A DNA stretch of 17,595 nt, taken from the NCBI GenBank assembly GCA_001632435.1, contig KV423976.1:154103-171697 (forward strand), in the 5' to 3' direction. A program made the translations under genes and the position numbers. This document shows positions 1 to 9,126 of the stretch, piece after piece. A model generated the notes under the pieces. That model was not told where the DNA came from, searched no databases, and was given only the letters and a program-made list of their open reading frames with translations. The DNA is from Calocera cornea HHB12733 (Eukaryota > Basidiomycota > Dacrymycetes > Dacrymycetales > Dacrymycetaceae). Numbering within the stretch: position 1 is the first letter of the stretch; the number at the start of each line of letters is the position of its first letter.

Positions 1-1045
1 TCCTCCATAACAATCTGCTTGACGCCTGGACCCAAATTGCCACTTGCAATCCGTGGAACGACTCCTTCTGGGCTGCTCATGAGCCCTATTCTGTGACCCT
101 CATGTATGGTCAGAATAGTCCCGTTACACTGGACTCCCTGGGTGGCTTCAATAGCCTGGAGAGCCAGATCAGCAGTGAACACAACTGCGCACTCATCGAT
201 CGCTATGTGATTGCGCTTGTTTATGTTCAGTAGTAAGACCCCATCCAATACCATCGAGTTCCAACCTAGCCTCTCACCCCGCTCAGTGCTTCTTATGCTA
301 ACCAACCTGTGCCCGTGATTGGTGATCGCGCCGGCATAACCTGCCAGTTCACCGACGAATAGGATCGCGTCCACAAGCACGATATCTATCCCGTTGCTTT
401 TTCCAAGGACATTTGCAATGTCCAGGCGCGCGGCCTGCCAAACTTCCTTGCGCAGCGTCTCGCCACCCTCAACACGACTCATTCCCAGGAGGACAACACA
501 GAGCCGCCGTTACGCGGTATTCGCTATCAAGGGTATGGCACGGACAAGACGGTCTATCGCCACACTCGGCAAGAGCACGACGCCGTATTGGGTGAAGAAA
601 CCGCGTGTCTTGTTGCAGGTGGCACCCCAGGATCCCACGTGATTAAGCGGGATCGGTTCATCCGCAGGATCAATGACATCCGTCCTTGGGAAAGAACGCG
701 CGACCGAGTTGTTGCGAGCATCCCTAGTCTTGGACATCGGAGCGAAGCAGAGTATGCGATTATTCTGAGCAATCCCCCCCGGGAGAAACGCAATGCGAGG
801 TGACTGCGCCCTGCTACCCCCATTGTACCTTCTGCTCATTGCCCCAAGGTCCATTGTGCACGAGCTCATCAAGCCTATGATCCTGCCTTACACATTGAAG
901 ACACACGGGAAAGCGGACTTCCGTTCCACCCTGCGTGTCTTGAACCCCGGTGTAAGCTTTCACGCTGCTCCTGCGCAGGAGCAGCGTGTACATGAGCATT
1001 GCCGTTCCACGTTTGGCCGGCATAGGAGGATCGTGAAACTGATCA
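1..1045 (+). pseudogene. Broken partial copy of alpha-1 (exon 2 to intron 4)
   Basis: This stretch aligns without a gap to 6141-7185 inside alpha-1. By eye I count about 45 mismatches in the first 960 bases, so it is roughly 95% identical. It begins inside the second coding exon, so the 5' part lies beyond the window or is missing. The exon and intron borders of alpha-1 are kept. In the third exon a GAG codon has become TAG at 360-362, which stops the reading frame about 25 codons into that exon. The match ends at about 1045, inside the counterpart of intron 4 and just after its second palindrome, so the last two exons are absent. It is a non-functional duplicate fragment. An expressed truncated peptide cannot be ruled out but is unlikely. 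Confidence 0.85.
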
Positions 1046-1101
1046 TTGCCCCACGGCCTCACATAGACCGTTTCACGCTGCTCCTGCGCAGGAGCAGCGT
1101 G
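961..1101. repeat. Three Pal-1 palindromes (961-988, 1008-1035, 1074-1101)
   Basis: Each copy is 28 nt. The first is a perfect palindrome of half-site CACGCTGCTCCTGC. The second is degenerate and starts exactly 47 bp after the first. The third is perfect and extends to 32 bp (1072-1103). The first two match the pair in intron 4 of alpha-1. The third lies past the end of the duplicated segment and has no counterpart there. Confidence 0.9.
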
Positions 1102-1280
1102 AACACACAGGCGAGGAACACCGTATCATTAGGTGGAAACTAGCTACTACATGACCGATTAGATGCTAGGGAAAACCACCCCACAGCGAGGAGACTACAT
1201 ATAAGCCGCGCGCGAGGCTGAGCTGACCGAGGAGAGAGAAGAGGAGCGCGATGGTGTTTTCTCAACCTGGAATCGGAGAG

Positions 1281-4200
1281 TCAGTATGGACAGCATGGCA
1301 CAACCGTGGGACGAACGAGGAGCGCACCGCGTCTGGCCGACTTGTTTCCTGCCTTGCCGCCCTTGCCTGCGGTGGGCGACTCGGCTGCGCCGGAAGTCTC
1401 TGCCGTCTCTGCGCGCTTTTTAGCCTCCTTTTCCTCCTTCTTGCGGGCCTTGGTGAGAGCACCCTTTTGCGCGGGGGTGAGGTTGGCACCCGGGTCGGGA
1501 GCGGGGGGTGCCGTCGCCGCCGCCTTGCCCTGTTTCTTCTTCTTGGGCGGTTCGGGGGCGGGTTCTTCGTCCTCTTCACGGCCCCGCTTCTTGCCCGCGG
1601 TCTTGGAGGGCTTGCTGGGACCGGCTTCGGGCTGCTCCGTGTCCGAGTCGATGACCATGCGAGTGCCGGGGCGGATCGCAGCCTGTCCGGCCGCCCTGTT
1701 GGGCGTTTTCAGCGGGCGTCGATCGCCGCCATTGTTCTCCTCCTCGTCCTCCTCCCCCTCAGTTGGGCCGGACGGATCTCCGAGGAGGTCGTCATCCTCC
1801 TCCTCATCGCCGCCGTCTTGGCCGCCGTCCTCGCCGCCGTCCTCGGCGCCGGCATTGTCGTCCTCATCACTGAGCTCAGACAACACCACCGGCACGTCCT
1901 TGCTCGCCCCGACCTTGGGCGAGTCGCTGAGGCGCCCACGCTCCTCCTGCGCAGGAGGAGCGTGAGATGGTCCAGCGGACGGTAGCCCCGGCTTCGTCAC
2001 TTTGCGGGGGCGAGGGCGCTCCGCGGGGGCCTTCCCCTTGTCGTTGCCCGACTTCTCTTTGACGTCGGCTTTGCCTGCGACTTCTGGCAAAAGAGTCAGC
2101 TCACGCTCGCCCTGCGCAGGAGCTCCGTGAGGCTCACCTTTGGCTTTCTTCTTCTTCTCCGGCGATACCATGCCGGTCTTGAGCTCCTGCACCCGGAGGA
2201 GCTCGTTCGTCATGACGTCCTCGTCGCCCCTGCCGTCGAGCTCGTATAAGAAGTGGTCCCTAGAGGCGCGCTCGACCAGGCGAGCGATGTCGTACTTCAA
2301 GATGCTCCCGGCAGCCTTGTTGAACAGGCCGCACAGGTCGTCGATAGCCTGCTCGGCGCTAGCGGCGAGATCCTTCCTGCTTCTCCTGACCTCCGCGGTG
2401 AACTTCTTGGCGGGACGCTTGATCTTGAGCGAGGTCGAAAGCTCGGCTTCCTCCTTGACCTCCATGGTCGGATCGTCCTTCTGACTGGGGATGTTGCCGT
2501 CTGCGCCCGCTTCAGGGCGCGCAACAAGTCGTTTGGGGACGACCGTCAACTTCTTGTCGAGGTACGACAATATGTCGATCCAATCTTCGCACTTGAGGAT
2601 CTCGCCGAGGCGAGTCTCTGCACGGGCAGCGAGGGGGATGAACCGATTCAGACGCTCCAGGACCCTTTGCTTGAAGACGGGATCGCTCGGTGGCATCGGC
2701 GGGGTGAGCACGTGCATGGAATCCTCCGCCCAGGATTTCCAGACGGTGAGCTGCTTGGGCGTCTGGATGGCGGGGTACTGTTTGCCCCAGCCCTTGCGTG
2801 CGGCCAGGTGGTTGTAGAGATTCTTCGCCATAACGGTGGCACCCTCGGAGTTGGCCAGAAGCAATTTGCACGGATCGATCGTTTCGAGCTTAGTCTTCGG
2901 ACACATCTCGTCGATGAGCTTGACCGAGTTGAGACAGAGGGAGAGCTCCTTGACGTTGAAGTTGGGACTGAATGAGCTCAAGATCTGCATGCGGTCAGTG
3001 TTGTCACTTAACCCTCTATGGACTACTCACGTCCATGTACGTGTCCCACAATTTGTCGTTGGGCCATGCCGATCTCTTCGCGAGGGCCGTTTTCTCCACG
3101 ATGCTTAGGGCGAGCAGACGAAAGGCGGAATCCTCAAAGAGCGTGCCTTGGGCGTTCGACAACGGTCCGTAGGACGCGTACGAGGGGGAGAGGTAATGGC
3201 CAATCTGCAGAAGATCGTCAGTCTCACGCTCGCCCTGCGCAGGAGGAGCGTGACCCACGATTTCGAACACAGGGCCAAACCCTCCCGGCCGATCTTCCGC
3301 CTTGATCTGCTCGGTGTACGTTGTTGGCGTGCCTGGGACGAACCACATGAACTCGCGCATCTTCCGTTCGACATACGTGATGAACTTTTCGCCATGTTGA
3401 TAATGGCTGGCAGGGAGCTTGTCGTCCTTCACGTGGTGCACAATTTTCTTCTTCGTTGCCACGCCGTCTTCAGCGATCTTGAGGGACAGACCGTCTTTAG
3501 CGTCGAAGAGCTTGGTGAGCTCTTCGACGAGAACGCTCCCGTAGTCCCGCCAGGAGGCATTGCGACCGCGGGCGCGCGCTTCGGCCATCTTGTCGTACCA
3601 GATCTTGCGCGCGCGGCCGAGGGTGAGCCACACCTGAGGATGCATCATCGCACCAAAACCGATCGCAGCCTCCAGCGCCTGATGACCGAATATTTGAACG
3701 AGGAGGATGAAGTTAACCGCCCAATACTGAAGAGTTGTCAGCGATATTCACGGAGCTCCTGCGCAGGAGGAGCGTGAGACTTACATCGCGAAGGTGACCA
3801 GCGTGCGCCACGGTGACGAAGTTCATGGGGACGTCTTCCCACCCAGTCAGGTGGAAGACGTCCCTCACGGGGACGGCGAAGGACGGGTCGAGCACGGCGC
3901 GCGCGGCCTCGTCGCTCGGAGCCATTTCCGCGCGGATTGACACGACGCGCTCCTCCTGCGAGATGGACTCGTTGCCGAGGATCTGGAGACAATTGTCCCA
4001 CTTGTTCTTCGCGCTCGCGTCCTTGCCGATCTCGCGCCGGTTCGAGACGAGCTTGCGGTACAGCTCGCGGCCGGCGTCCGTGTCAAGAATAGCTGTGGTT
4101 CATCAGAGAGGGAAACAACTTATATTGCGTCAGGTACTAACACTCATCGAACACGTGGACGATCCACCACACGTCCTCGTCCTTCGACCCAAATATATGC

Positions 4201-4676
4201 TGGTACAGCTCGAACTCCTTCATGCACTGCTCGTAGGTCATGTGCGCCGCGATCTGACGATGTTGCCCAGCACTGTTCTTCACCGCCGTGATGTCCTCGA
4301 ACTCGACCTCGATGTACGTGTCCGCATTGAGGGGGTTGACGACGTTGTTGGCGATCTCGTCGGCGTTGCGGATGTTGCTCCTTTTCGTGAGGGCGAACAT
4401 CGGATACTCGAACCTGCGCATGCCGTTCTTGAAAGACGCGACGAGCGCATTAATATTGTTGAAGTCGGCGTCGCGGCCCAGTTCGCGCTCGAACGTATTG
4501 CAGGGCTCTTGCTTATTGCGCGGGTCGGGCATCACCCAGTATCCTTCGCCGAGCTTGTACTTCTTGAGCTCCTCGGCGAAGTTGACGCTCTTGATGTCCT
4601 GGGTGGAGGGGACGATCTTCTTCGCTTTCGCCTTGCCTTTCGCGGCCTTCGCATCGGAAGCGGAGTCACCGGCCAT
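1281..4676 (-). CDS. beta-1: large protein of unknown function with acidic and lysine-rich tail
   Basis: I do not recognise a known family. Six coding exons (4676-4142, 4092-3785, 3726-3259, 3204-3031, 2984-2138, 2074-1281) join in frame to 1041 residues. The start is the first ATG after a 5' UTR intron, because upstream reading in that phase meets TAA. Residues about 88-107 carry a PM...T..SNI.N..E block that is also found in beta-2 (about 79-96), which is why the two are paired. The middle is mixed alpha-helical-looking sequence. From about residue 770 the protein becomes low complexity: a KKKKAK patch, a long Asp/Glu/Gly run (about 843-896), nuclear-localisation-like KKRGR and KKKKQGK clusters (about 938-960), then a Lys/Glu stretch near 990. 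This suggests a nuclear protein. Introns at 3727, 3205 and 2075 each hold one Pal-1 palindrome, while those at 4093 and 2985 hold none. It diverges from alpha-1. Confidence 0.8.
1937..1964. repeat. Pal-1 palindrome in the last exon of beta-1
   Basis: This is a perfect 28-bp palindrome of half-site CACGCTCCTCCTGC. It is the only copy without a clear surrounding intron. The beta-1 frame stays open through it and would read HAPPAQEER on the minus strand. A weak donor GTGACG (from about 2004) with in-frame acceptors at the palindrome centre or at CCCAAG could remove it, so intron versus coding is undecided. Confidence 0.75.
2075..2137 (-). repeat. beta-1 intron 5 built around one Pal-1 copy (2102-2129)
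   Basis: The intron is 63 nt. It has donor AAAG/GTGAGC, a palindrome starting 8 nt later, then branch-like GCTGAC and acceptor TCGCAG. Because the length is a multiple of three and stop-free, a simple ORF finder reads straight through it as false protein (HGAPAQGERE). Confidence 0.85.
3205..3258 (-). repeat. beta-1 intron 3 built around one Pal-1 copy (3225-3252)
   Basis: The intron is 54 nt. Its donor is GTGGGT, the palindrome begins 6 nt later, branch-like ACTGAC follows at once, and the acceptor is TTCTGCAG. It is stop-free and a multiple of three, so it also masquerades as coding sequence. Confidence 0.85.
3727..3784 (-). repeat. beta-1 intron 2 built around one Pal-1 copy (3749-3776)
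   Basis: The intron is 58 nt. It has donor GAT/GTAAGT, a palindrome 8 nt into the intron, branch CGCTGACA and acceptor TCTTCAG. Splicing joins RD to YWAVNF in frame. Confidence 0.88.
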
Positions 4677-4781
4677 CTGCGTCGCGGTCAGCTCACGATG
4701 CTCCTGCGCCGGGGGAGCGTGAGATGGGACCAGCCCGGTCACGTGCTCCCCCATAGAGTGATGGGCGCGGGAGGGACTTAC
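4677..4781 (-). repeat. beta-1 5' UTR intron with Pal-1 (4694-4721)
   Basis: A perfect AAG/GTAAGT donor at 4781 and a GAGCTGAC...CGCAG end at 4677 define a 105-nt intron that stops directly before the ATG. One imperfect palindrome lies near the 3' end. A left half-site-like TCACGTGCTCCC 46 bp away (from 4740) suggests a second, decayed copy, which would fit the length of about two units. Confidence 0.75.
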
Positions 4782-5246
4782 CTTGGGCGGGGGACTTGGT
4801 TGATTTGGATGGTCGGTTCGTACACGCCAAGGCCCTCCTTATGTACCTCACTGACCGATGCACGGGCCACCGTTTCAACCTGCGCACGGACTCCACATCA
4901 CGCGGATGCATTTGAGGGGCTGTGCTAAATCCATAACCCACGGTTCAGCCTCACTCACGCTCGCTCTGGGCAGGGCCAGCGTGAGTGGCTTCGATATCGT
5001 ACAACCCTTCGCTTACACGCTGCCCCTGCGCAGGAGCACCGTGAACCGACATTGTATCCGCTACTTTGCGGAAGTTTTTCTGACAGGAGCACGTCATCCT
5101 AGACATCAATAAACAATAAACAATGTTCTTGCTTCCGTGCTGCCCAGCCATTATATCAAGGTGCCCGTTAGCCTTGGGGTAAGGGTTGGGCACACCTCAT
5201 TCTCTCCCACCACTTGCTCCCCAGTTGCCGTGCCCGTCTTACCATC
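4782..5246. promoter_or_regulatory. Divergent intergenic region between beta-1 and alpha-1
   Basis: This region must hold the 5' UTR and promoter of both genes. A TATA-like TTATATCA at 5151-5158 lies about 95 bp before the alpha-1 ATG. A pyrimidine-rich stretch (about 5200-5245) precedes that ATG. Two Pal-1 copies lie at 4956-4983 and 5016-5043, on the beta-1 side. On the minus strand a GTAAGC donor next to the second copy and a GGATTTAG acceptor could make a further UTR intron around the first. No complete additional gene is visible. Confidence 0.55.
4956..5043. repeat. Two Pal-1 palindromes (4956-4983, 5016-5043)
   Basis: Both are 28 nt and imperfect, with CACG and CGTG ends and GC-rich arms. 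The first keeps extra symmetry outside the core (CACTCACG and CGTGAGTG). Their spacing is 60 bp rather than the usual 47. Confidence 0.8.
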
Positions 5247-8200
5247 ATGTCCGACACCGACGATGTTGACATGGATCTTCTCAACTACGACTCCGAGGCG
5301 TCCAACCACTCCGAGCCGTCGAACCACCAGGATACCGACGACGATGACAGTGACTTGGACCCCGGCCTTGTTCAGCCAGACCGTCTCCCCCAGGCCAACG
5401 CCGCGTTCTTCAGCACGACGGACAGCTCGAGCCATCCATCCGTCCGCAGAGTCCCACCCACTTTTCTGCAGGAGACTCGCCATCATGTCCGGCCGGACAA
5501 TGCCTACTTCCGCGACCCCGGTCAATCCGTACATGACACCGAGGATGTCATTCGTCAGTATTGCTTCGAGCCCTTGGAAATCGATTTCAAAGACCCGTCC
5601 GCCTCGTTTGGCAATATTCGCGCTAGCGGCTTGGATTGGTCGAATGCTGCATTGTTCGTCGATTGTTTCGGGGCATTGTCGAATTCCCCTGGTCTCGGTG
5701 TATTGTTCCCTGGGTCGCCCACCGTCGTCTCTTTGGCCGACTATCTCGTCCTCCGCCCAGCGAAATATCTCACCTTCCTCAGAGACCACGACGGTTTCAT
5801 TGGTTATCCTACCAAGCACCTGACCTTCTATCTTGGGCTCTGCCACGATCGTCCCGTCTGGCTTCTATTTCGTCCCAAAGACAGAAACGCGCGCATTCGG
5901 GGAAACAAAGACGGGGTCGCAAAATGGGAACTACGTGCGAGACAGATGCGGGGTATTCTGGCATACGCAGTCGGCAAACTGCCCGGCAGCCATATTCACA
6001 GTCGCAACCCCGCCCTGCATGCGCCTGAGGATATCGCTACTTTCCTGTGTGTCCACTCATTTTCCATCATGCTGCTCTTGCGCTCACCATCAATGTCAGT
6101 GCCATGGATTCAATAAACCTCAGCGCCGTTCAAGTCGATCTCCTCCATAACAATCTGCTCGACGCTTGGACCCAAATCGCCACTCGCAATCCGTGGAATG
6201 ACTCCTTCTGGGCTGCTCATGAGCCCTATTCTGTGACCCTCATGTATGGTCAGAATAGTCCCGTTACACTGGACTCCCCGGCTGGCTTCAATAGCCTGGA
6301 GAGCCAGATCAGCACGGAACACAACTGCGCACTCATAGATCGCTATGTGGTTGCGCTTGCCTATGTTCAGTAGTAAGTCCCCATCCAATACCATCCAGTT
6401 CCAACCCAGCATCTCACCCGGCTCAGTGCTTCTTATGCTCACCAACCTGTGCCCGTGGTTGGTGATCGCGACGGCATAACCCGCCAGTTCACCGACGAAG
6501 AGGATCGTGTCCTCAAGCACGATATCTATCCCGTTGCTTTTTCCAAGGACATTTGCAATGTCCAGGCGCGCGGCCTGCCAAACTTCCTTGCGAAGCGTCT
6601 CGCCACCCTCAACACGACTCATTCCCAGGAGGACAACACAGAGCCGCCGTTACGCGGTATTCGCTATCAAGGGTATGGCTCGGACAAGACGGTCTATCGC
6701 CACACTCGGCAAGAGCACGACGCCGTATTGGGTGAAGAAACGGCGTGTCTTGTTGCTTGTGGCACCACAGGATCTCACGTGATTAAGCGGGATCGGTTCA
6801 TCCGCAGGATCAATGACACCCGTCCTTGGGAAAGAACGCGCGACCGAGTTGTTGCGAGCATCCCTAGTCTTGGACATCGGAGCGAAGCAGAGTATGCGAT
6901 CATTCTGAGCAATCTCCCCCGGGAGAAACGCAATGCGAGGTGACTGCGCCATGCTACCCCCATTGTACCTTCTGCTCATTGCCACAAGGTTCATTGTGCA
7001 CGAGCTCATCAAGCCTATGATCCTGCCGTACACATCGAAGACGCACGGGAAGGCGGACTTTCGTTCCACCCTGCGTGTCCTGAAGCCCGGTGTAAGCTTT
7101 CACGCTGCTCCCGCGCAGGAGTTCCGTGTACCGAGGCTTTTGCGTTTCACGCTCGGCCTGCGCAGGAGGATCGTGAAACTGATCAGCGCTTCCACAGGTC
7201 ATCCCTTCCGCATTGCTGGACTGCTCTATCGCCTGGGAATGCCTTGCCGCGACATTGTGGAAACAAGCCATGACCCTTACCGATAACGGCAGGAAATATT
7301 GTTCATGGGATCTCATCGAAGGCATCGCCATCGCCACCGCGAATATCGCGCTGTGCCAGACGGGCGACCTCCGTGTGACCGATACAAAGATCTATCAGAG
7401 TTCCGGAATGCTCGCTGCGTTGAAAGCCACGGGTGTGCCCACCTTGGATCCCAGCTTCTGGCCGGCCGCGCCTGAGGGCCGCCTTCTACCGGATGCTTGG
7501 CCTCGCAACCCGGTCACCAACGTGCCTCGGTCGCTCGCGTTCCGTTCAGCGAAGTATCATTTCAATGCAGACGTCGCCTATGTACACGTGTGCCCTGTCT
7601 CTTGCTGACCTCCGCTGACCTCTCTGTAGGCCTACTTGTCCCGTTTCAAAATTGAGCTGCATCTGGAACTCTATCGTCTTCGGGGCGCGCTCGACGCCGA
7701 CGGTGTGCGCGCCCGAATGGCACACCTCGTCATGGACGCCTGGCTAGAGGAATGCCGCACCAATATCACCACCACCGGCGCCAAAGCCCTTCGGCGCAAG
7801 CGCGATCGCATAAGCACTGTGCGAACCATCAGTCGGGCGGCGAGAGACATTGGGTTTGGAAAGATCGACGAACTCCAGCGCCAGCTTGATGATTGGCTCC
7901 AAAACGACTCACCCCTTCATGGCTGGGAGGCCGAGCAGCTTTTTGCCAATATTTTTGGCGTTGCGCTTCAAGATACAACCTCCGCGCTCCCCCTGGCGCC
8001 TGCTGCATCCATGAATGTGTCTCAGTGGGCCGAGCGAATGGTCAACATGGCGACCACCGGGGAGCATATTGGCGCTCCGTTCTTCTCAAGGAATGGTGGC
8101 AGCTTGGCTGCCTTAAGCCAATTCGTTGAACAACTCACTTACGGGCAATCACCGGATGCGGCCAAGAACCAGCGCATGTGGCTGCAGGACGCCATCCAGA

Positions 8201-8640
8201 ATCAATTGATCACTCGCTCTATCAAGATCGCACCCTGGTCTAATGGACATGGCCTCGCTAATGCCGAAACTTGGATACGCCTCCACTCTACTGGCACTGC
8301 CGATCCCACCTGGAATCATCAGCCTCGTCCCCGCAACGAGCAAGACGCGGCTCGCCAGGCATACAATGACCGCATTGTGCGTGAACGCGCTTCGGCCATC
8401 TGGTACGCGAGAGATCCCCTGGCCCTCACCGCCATTGAGCTGTCCCGCGATCGCCTCTCCCATGAGATGGTAGCAGGATTCTCGGCACTTCAAACGGGTG
8501 GCGGTAGGGCGCCGTCAGACATGAATTATCCAAGCGCATTCCGATTCCTACGTAACCGATTCGAATCTAAGGGGGTTTTTCGAGAAGTTACGGTTACAGT
8601 TGTAGTCCCCAGGATGAAATATCCAGAAAAGCTACCCTGA
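5247..8640 (+). CDS. alpha-1: large protein of unknown function, C-terminally truncated
   Basis: I do not recognise the family. Six exons (5247-6046, 6100-6372, 6427-6939, 6989-7091, 7198-7581, 7630-8640) join in frame to 1027 residues. The start ATG gives an Asp/Ser-rich N-terminus like that of alpha-2. Shared motifs in order are FIG[YF]P with GxCxDR and FRxKD (about 181-212), DIA.FL at the exon 1 end, YGQN, CNxQ...LPNFLA, RSE.E then P...RNA[RK], K[IV]Y..SGMLA....TG.P.L...FWP, and PW...G.AN...W[IV]R. Introns 1, 2, 3 and 5 match the splice positions of alpha-2. Intron 4 (7092-7197) is unique to this gene and holds two Pal-1 copies. Homology stops at about residue 1006, after YP.A.R....RF. About 20 unrelated residues follow, while alpha-2 continues for some 260 more, so the 3' end has been lost at a junction. 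It may be non-functional. Confidence 0.78.
7092..7197 (+). repeat. alpha-1 intron 4 with two Pal-1 copies (7101-7128, 7148-7175)
   Basis: The intron is 106 nt, with donor GGT/GTAAGC, branch-like ACTGATC and acceptor TTCCACAG. The two palindromes start exactly 47 bp apart. Alpha-2 has uninterrupted coding sequence at this point, so the intron was gained here or lost there. Confidence 0.88.
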
Positions 8641-8670
8641 GACGGAGGCACAATGCACCTGCGGAGCAAG

Positions 8671-8747
8671 ATGTGACAAGATTCTAGTCTTGTCGCATCC
8701 ACATGCTCCAGGGTGTATGATGCAACAAGATAAAAGTCTTTTCACAT
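8671..8747. repeat. Two Pal-2 palindromes (8671-8698, 8720-8747)
   Basis: The first is near-perfect, with arms ATGTGACAAGA and TCTTGTCGCAT. The second is more decayed. They start 49 bp apart. Read on the minus strand, the first is followed after 12 nt by CAG, as in the intron arrays. Confidence 0.85.
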
Positions 8748-9032
8748 CCTAATACCTACACACACGCATAAACAGTTAGGTAACAGCACTTTGTGTACTT
8801 CATACAGTCTCTATGTAACCTATATAGGACACCATATGTACCAAAGACTAGGCTGCACACAAATAGTTACTGTAACGGAACACACTTAGTCTAAACAAAT
8901 CCCGATTATGATTGTTAACCACCTTAAATGATATAAATAGCATGAATAAGCATCTTAATGCACTTATTCTTGGCCATTATCAATGACCGTAATCCTTCCG
9001 AGACTACTTTGTTCCCAATACTGGGGGGGACA

Positions 9033-9060
9033 ATGTGACAAGATTTATATCTTGTTGCAT
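9033..9060. repeat. Single Pal-2 palindrome downstream of alpha-2
   Basis: The copy is 28 nt with arms ATGTGACAAGAT and ATCTTGTTGCAT. On the minus strand it is followed by a 12-nt C-rich tail ending in CAG, which resembles a 3' splice site, but no donor is evident before it. Confidence 0.88.
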
Positions 9061-9126
9061 TGATGTGTTTGGAGTGGTGTTTTCATTGATGTTTGCCGTA
9101 TTTACATGTCCACTACAAGCTATAGA

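Larger units (their letters stand above)
8641..9126. other. AT-rich gene-free junction between the modules
   Basis: I see no gene here. The stretch is richer in A and T than the flanking genes. It lies between the truncated 3' end of alpha-1 and the stop codon of alpha-2, so it holds the 3' UTRs. It contains three Pal-2 copies and marks where module 1 sequence gives way to module 2 sequence. Confidence 0.6.

Noticed and set aside
1251..1985. Long plus-strand open frames opposite the 3' part of beta-1
   Set aside because: They are antisense shadows of GC-rich low-complexity Asp/Glu/Lys codons, and their products are Leu/Gly/Arg- or Ser-rich runs without domains.
2251..2980. Plus-strand 240-residue open frame inside beta-1
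   Set aside because: It overlaps an exon of beta-1 that is supported by flanking splice sites and has no start context or intron support of its own.
2098..4754. Repeated peptide HAPPAQGERE as a conserved protein motif of beta-1
   Set aside because: Apart from the copy at 1937-1964, these are unspliced introns whose lengths happen to be multiples of three. Clear donors, branch sites and acceptors surround them.
3813..4928. Plus-strand 371-residue open frame
   Set aside because: It runs across beta-1 exons, an intron palindrome and the 5' UTR on the opposite strand, as expected of a chance frame in GC-rich sequence.
8585..8885. Terminal inverted repeat CGGTTACAGT / ACTGTAACGG at the module junction
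   Set aside because: The match is only about 10 bp with one mismatch, no partner is seen at the other end of module 2, and chance occurrence is likely.
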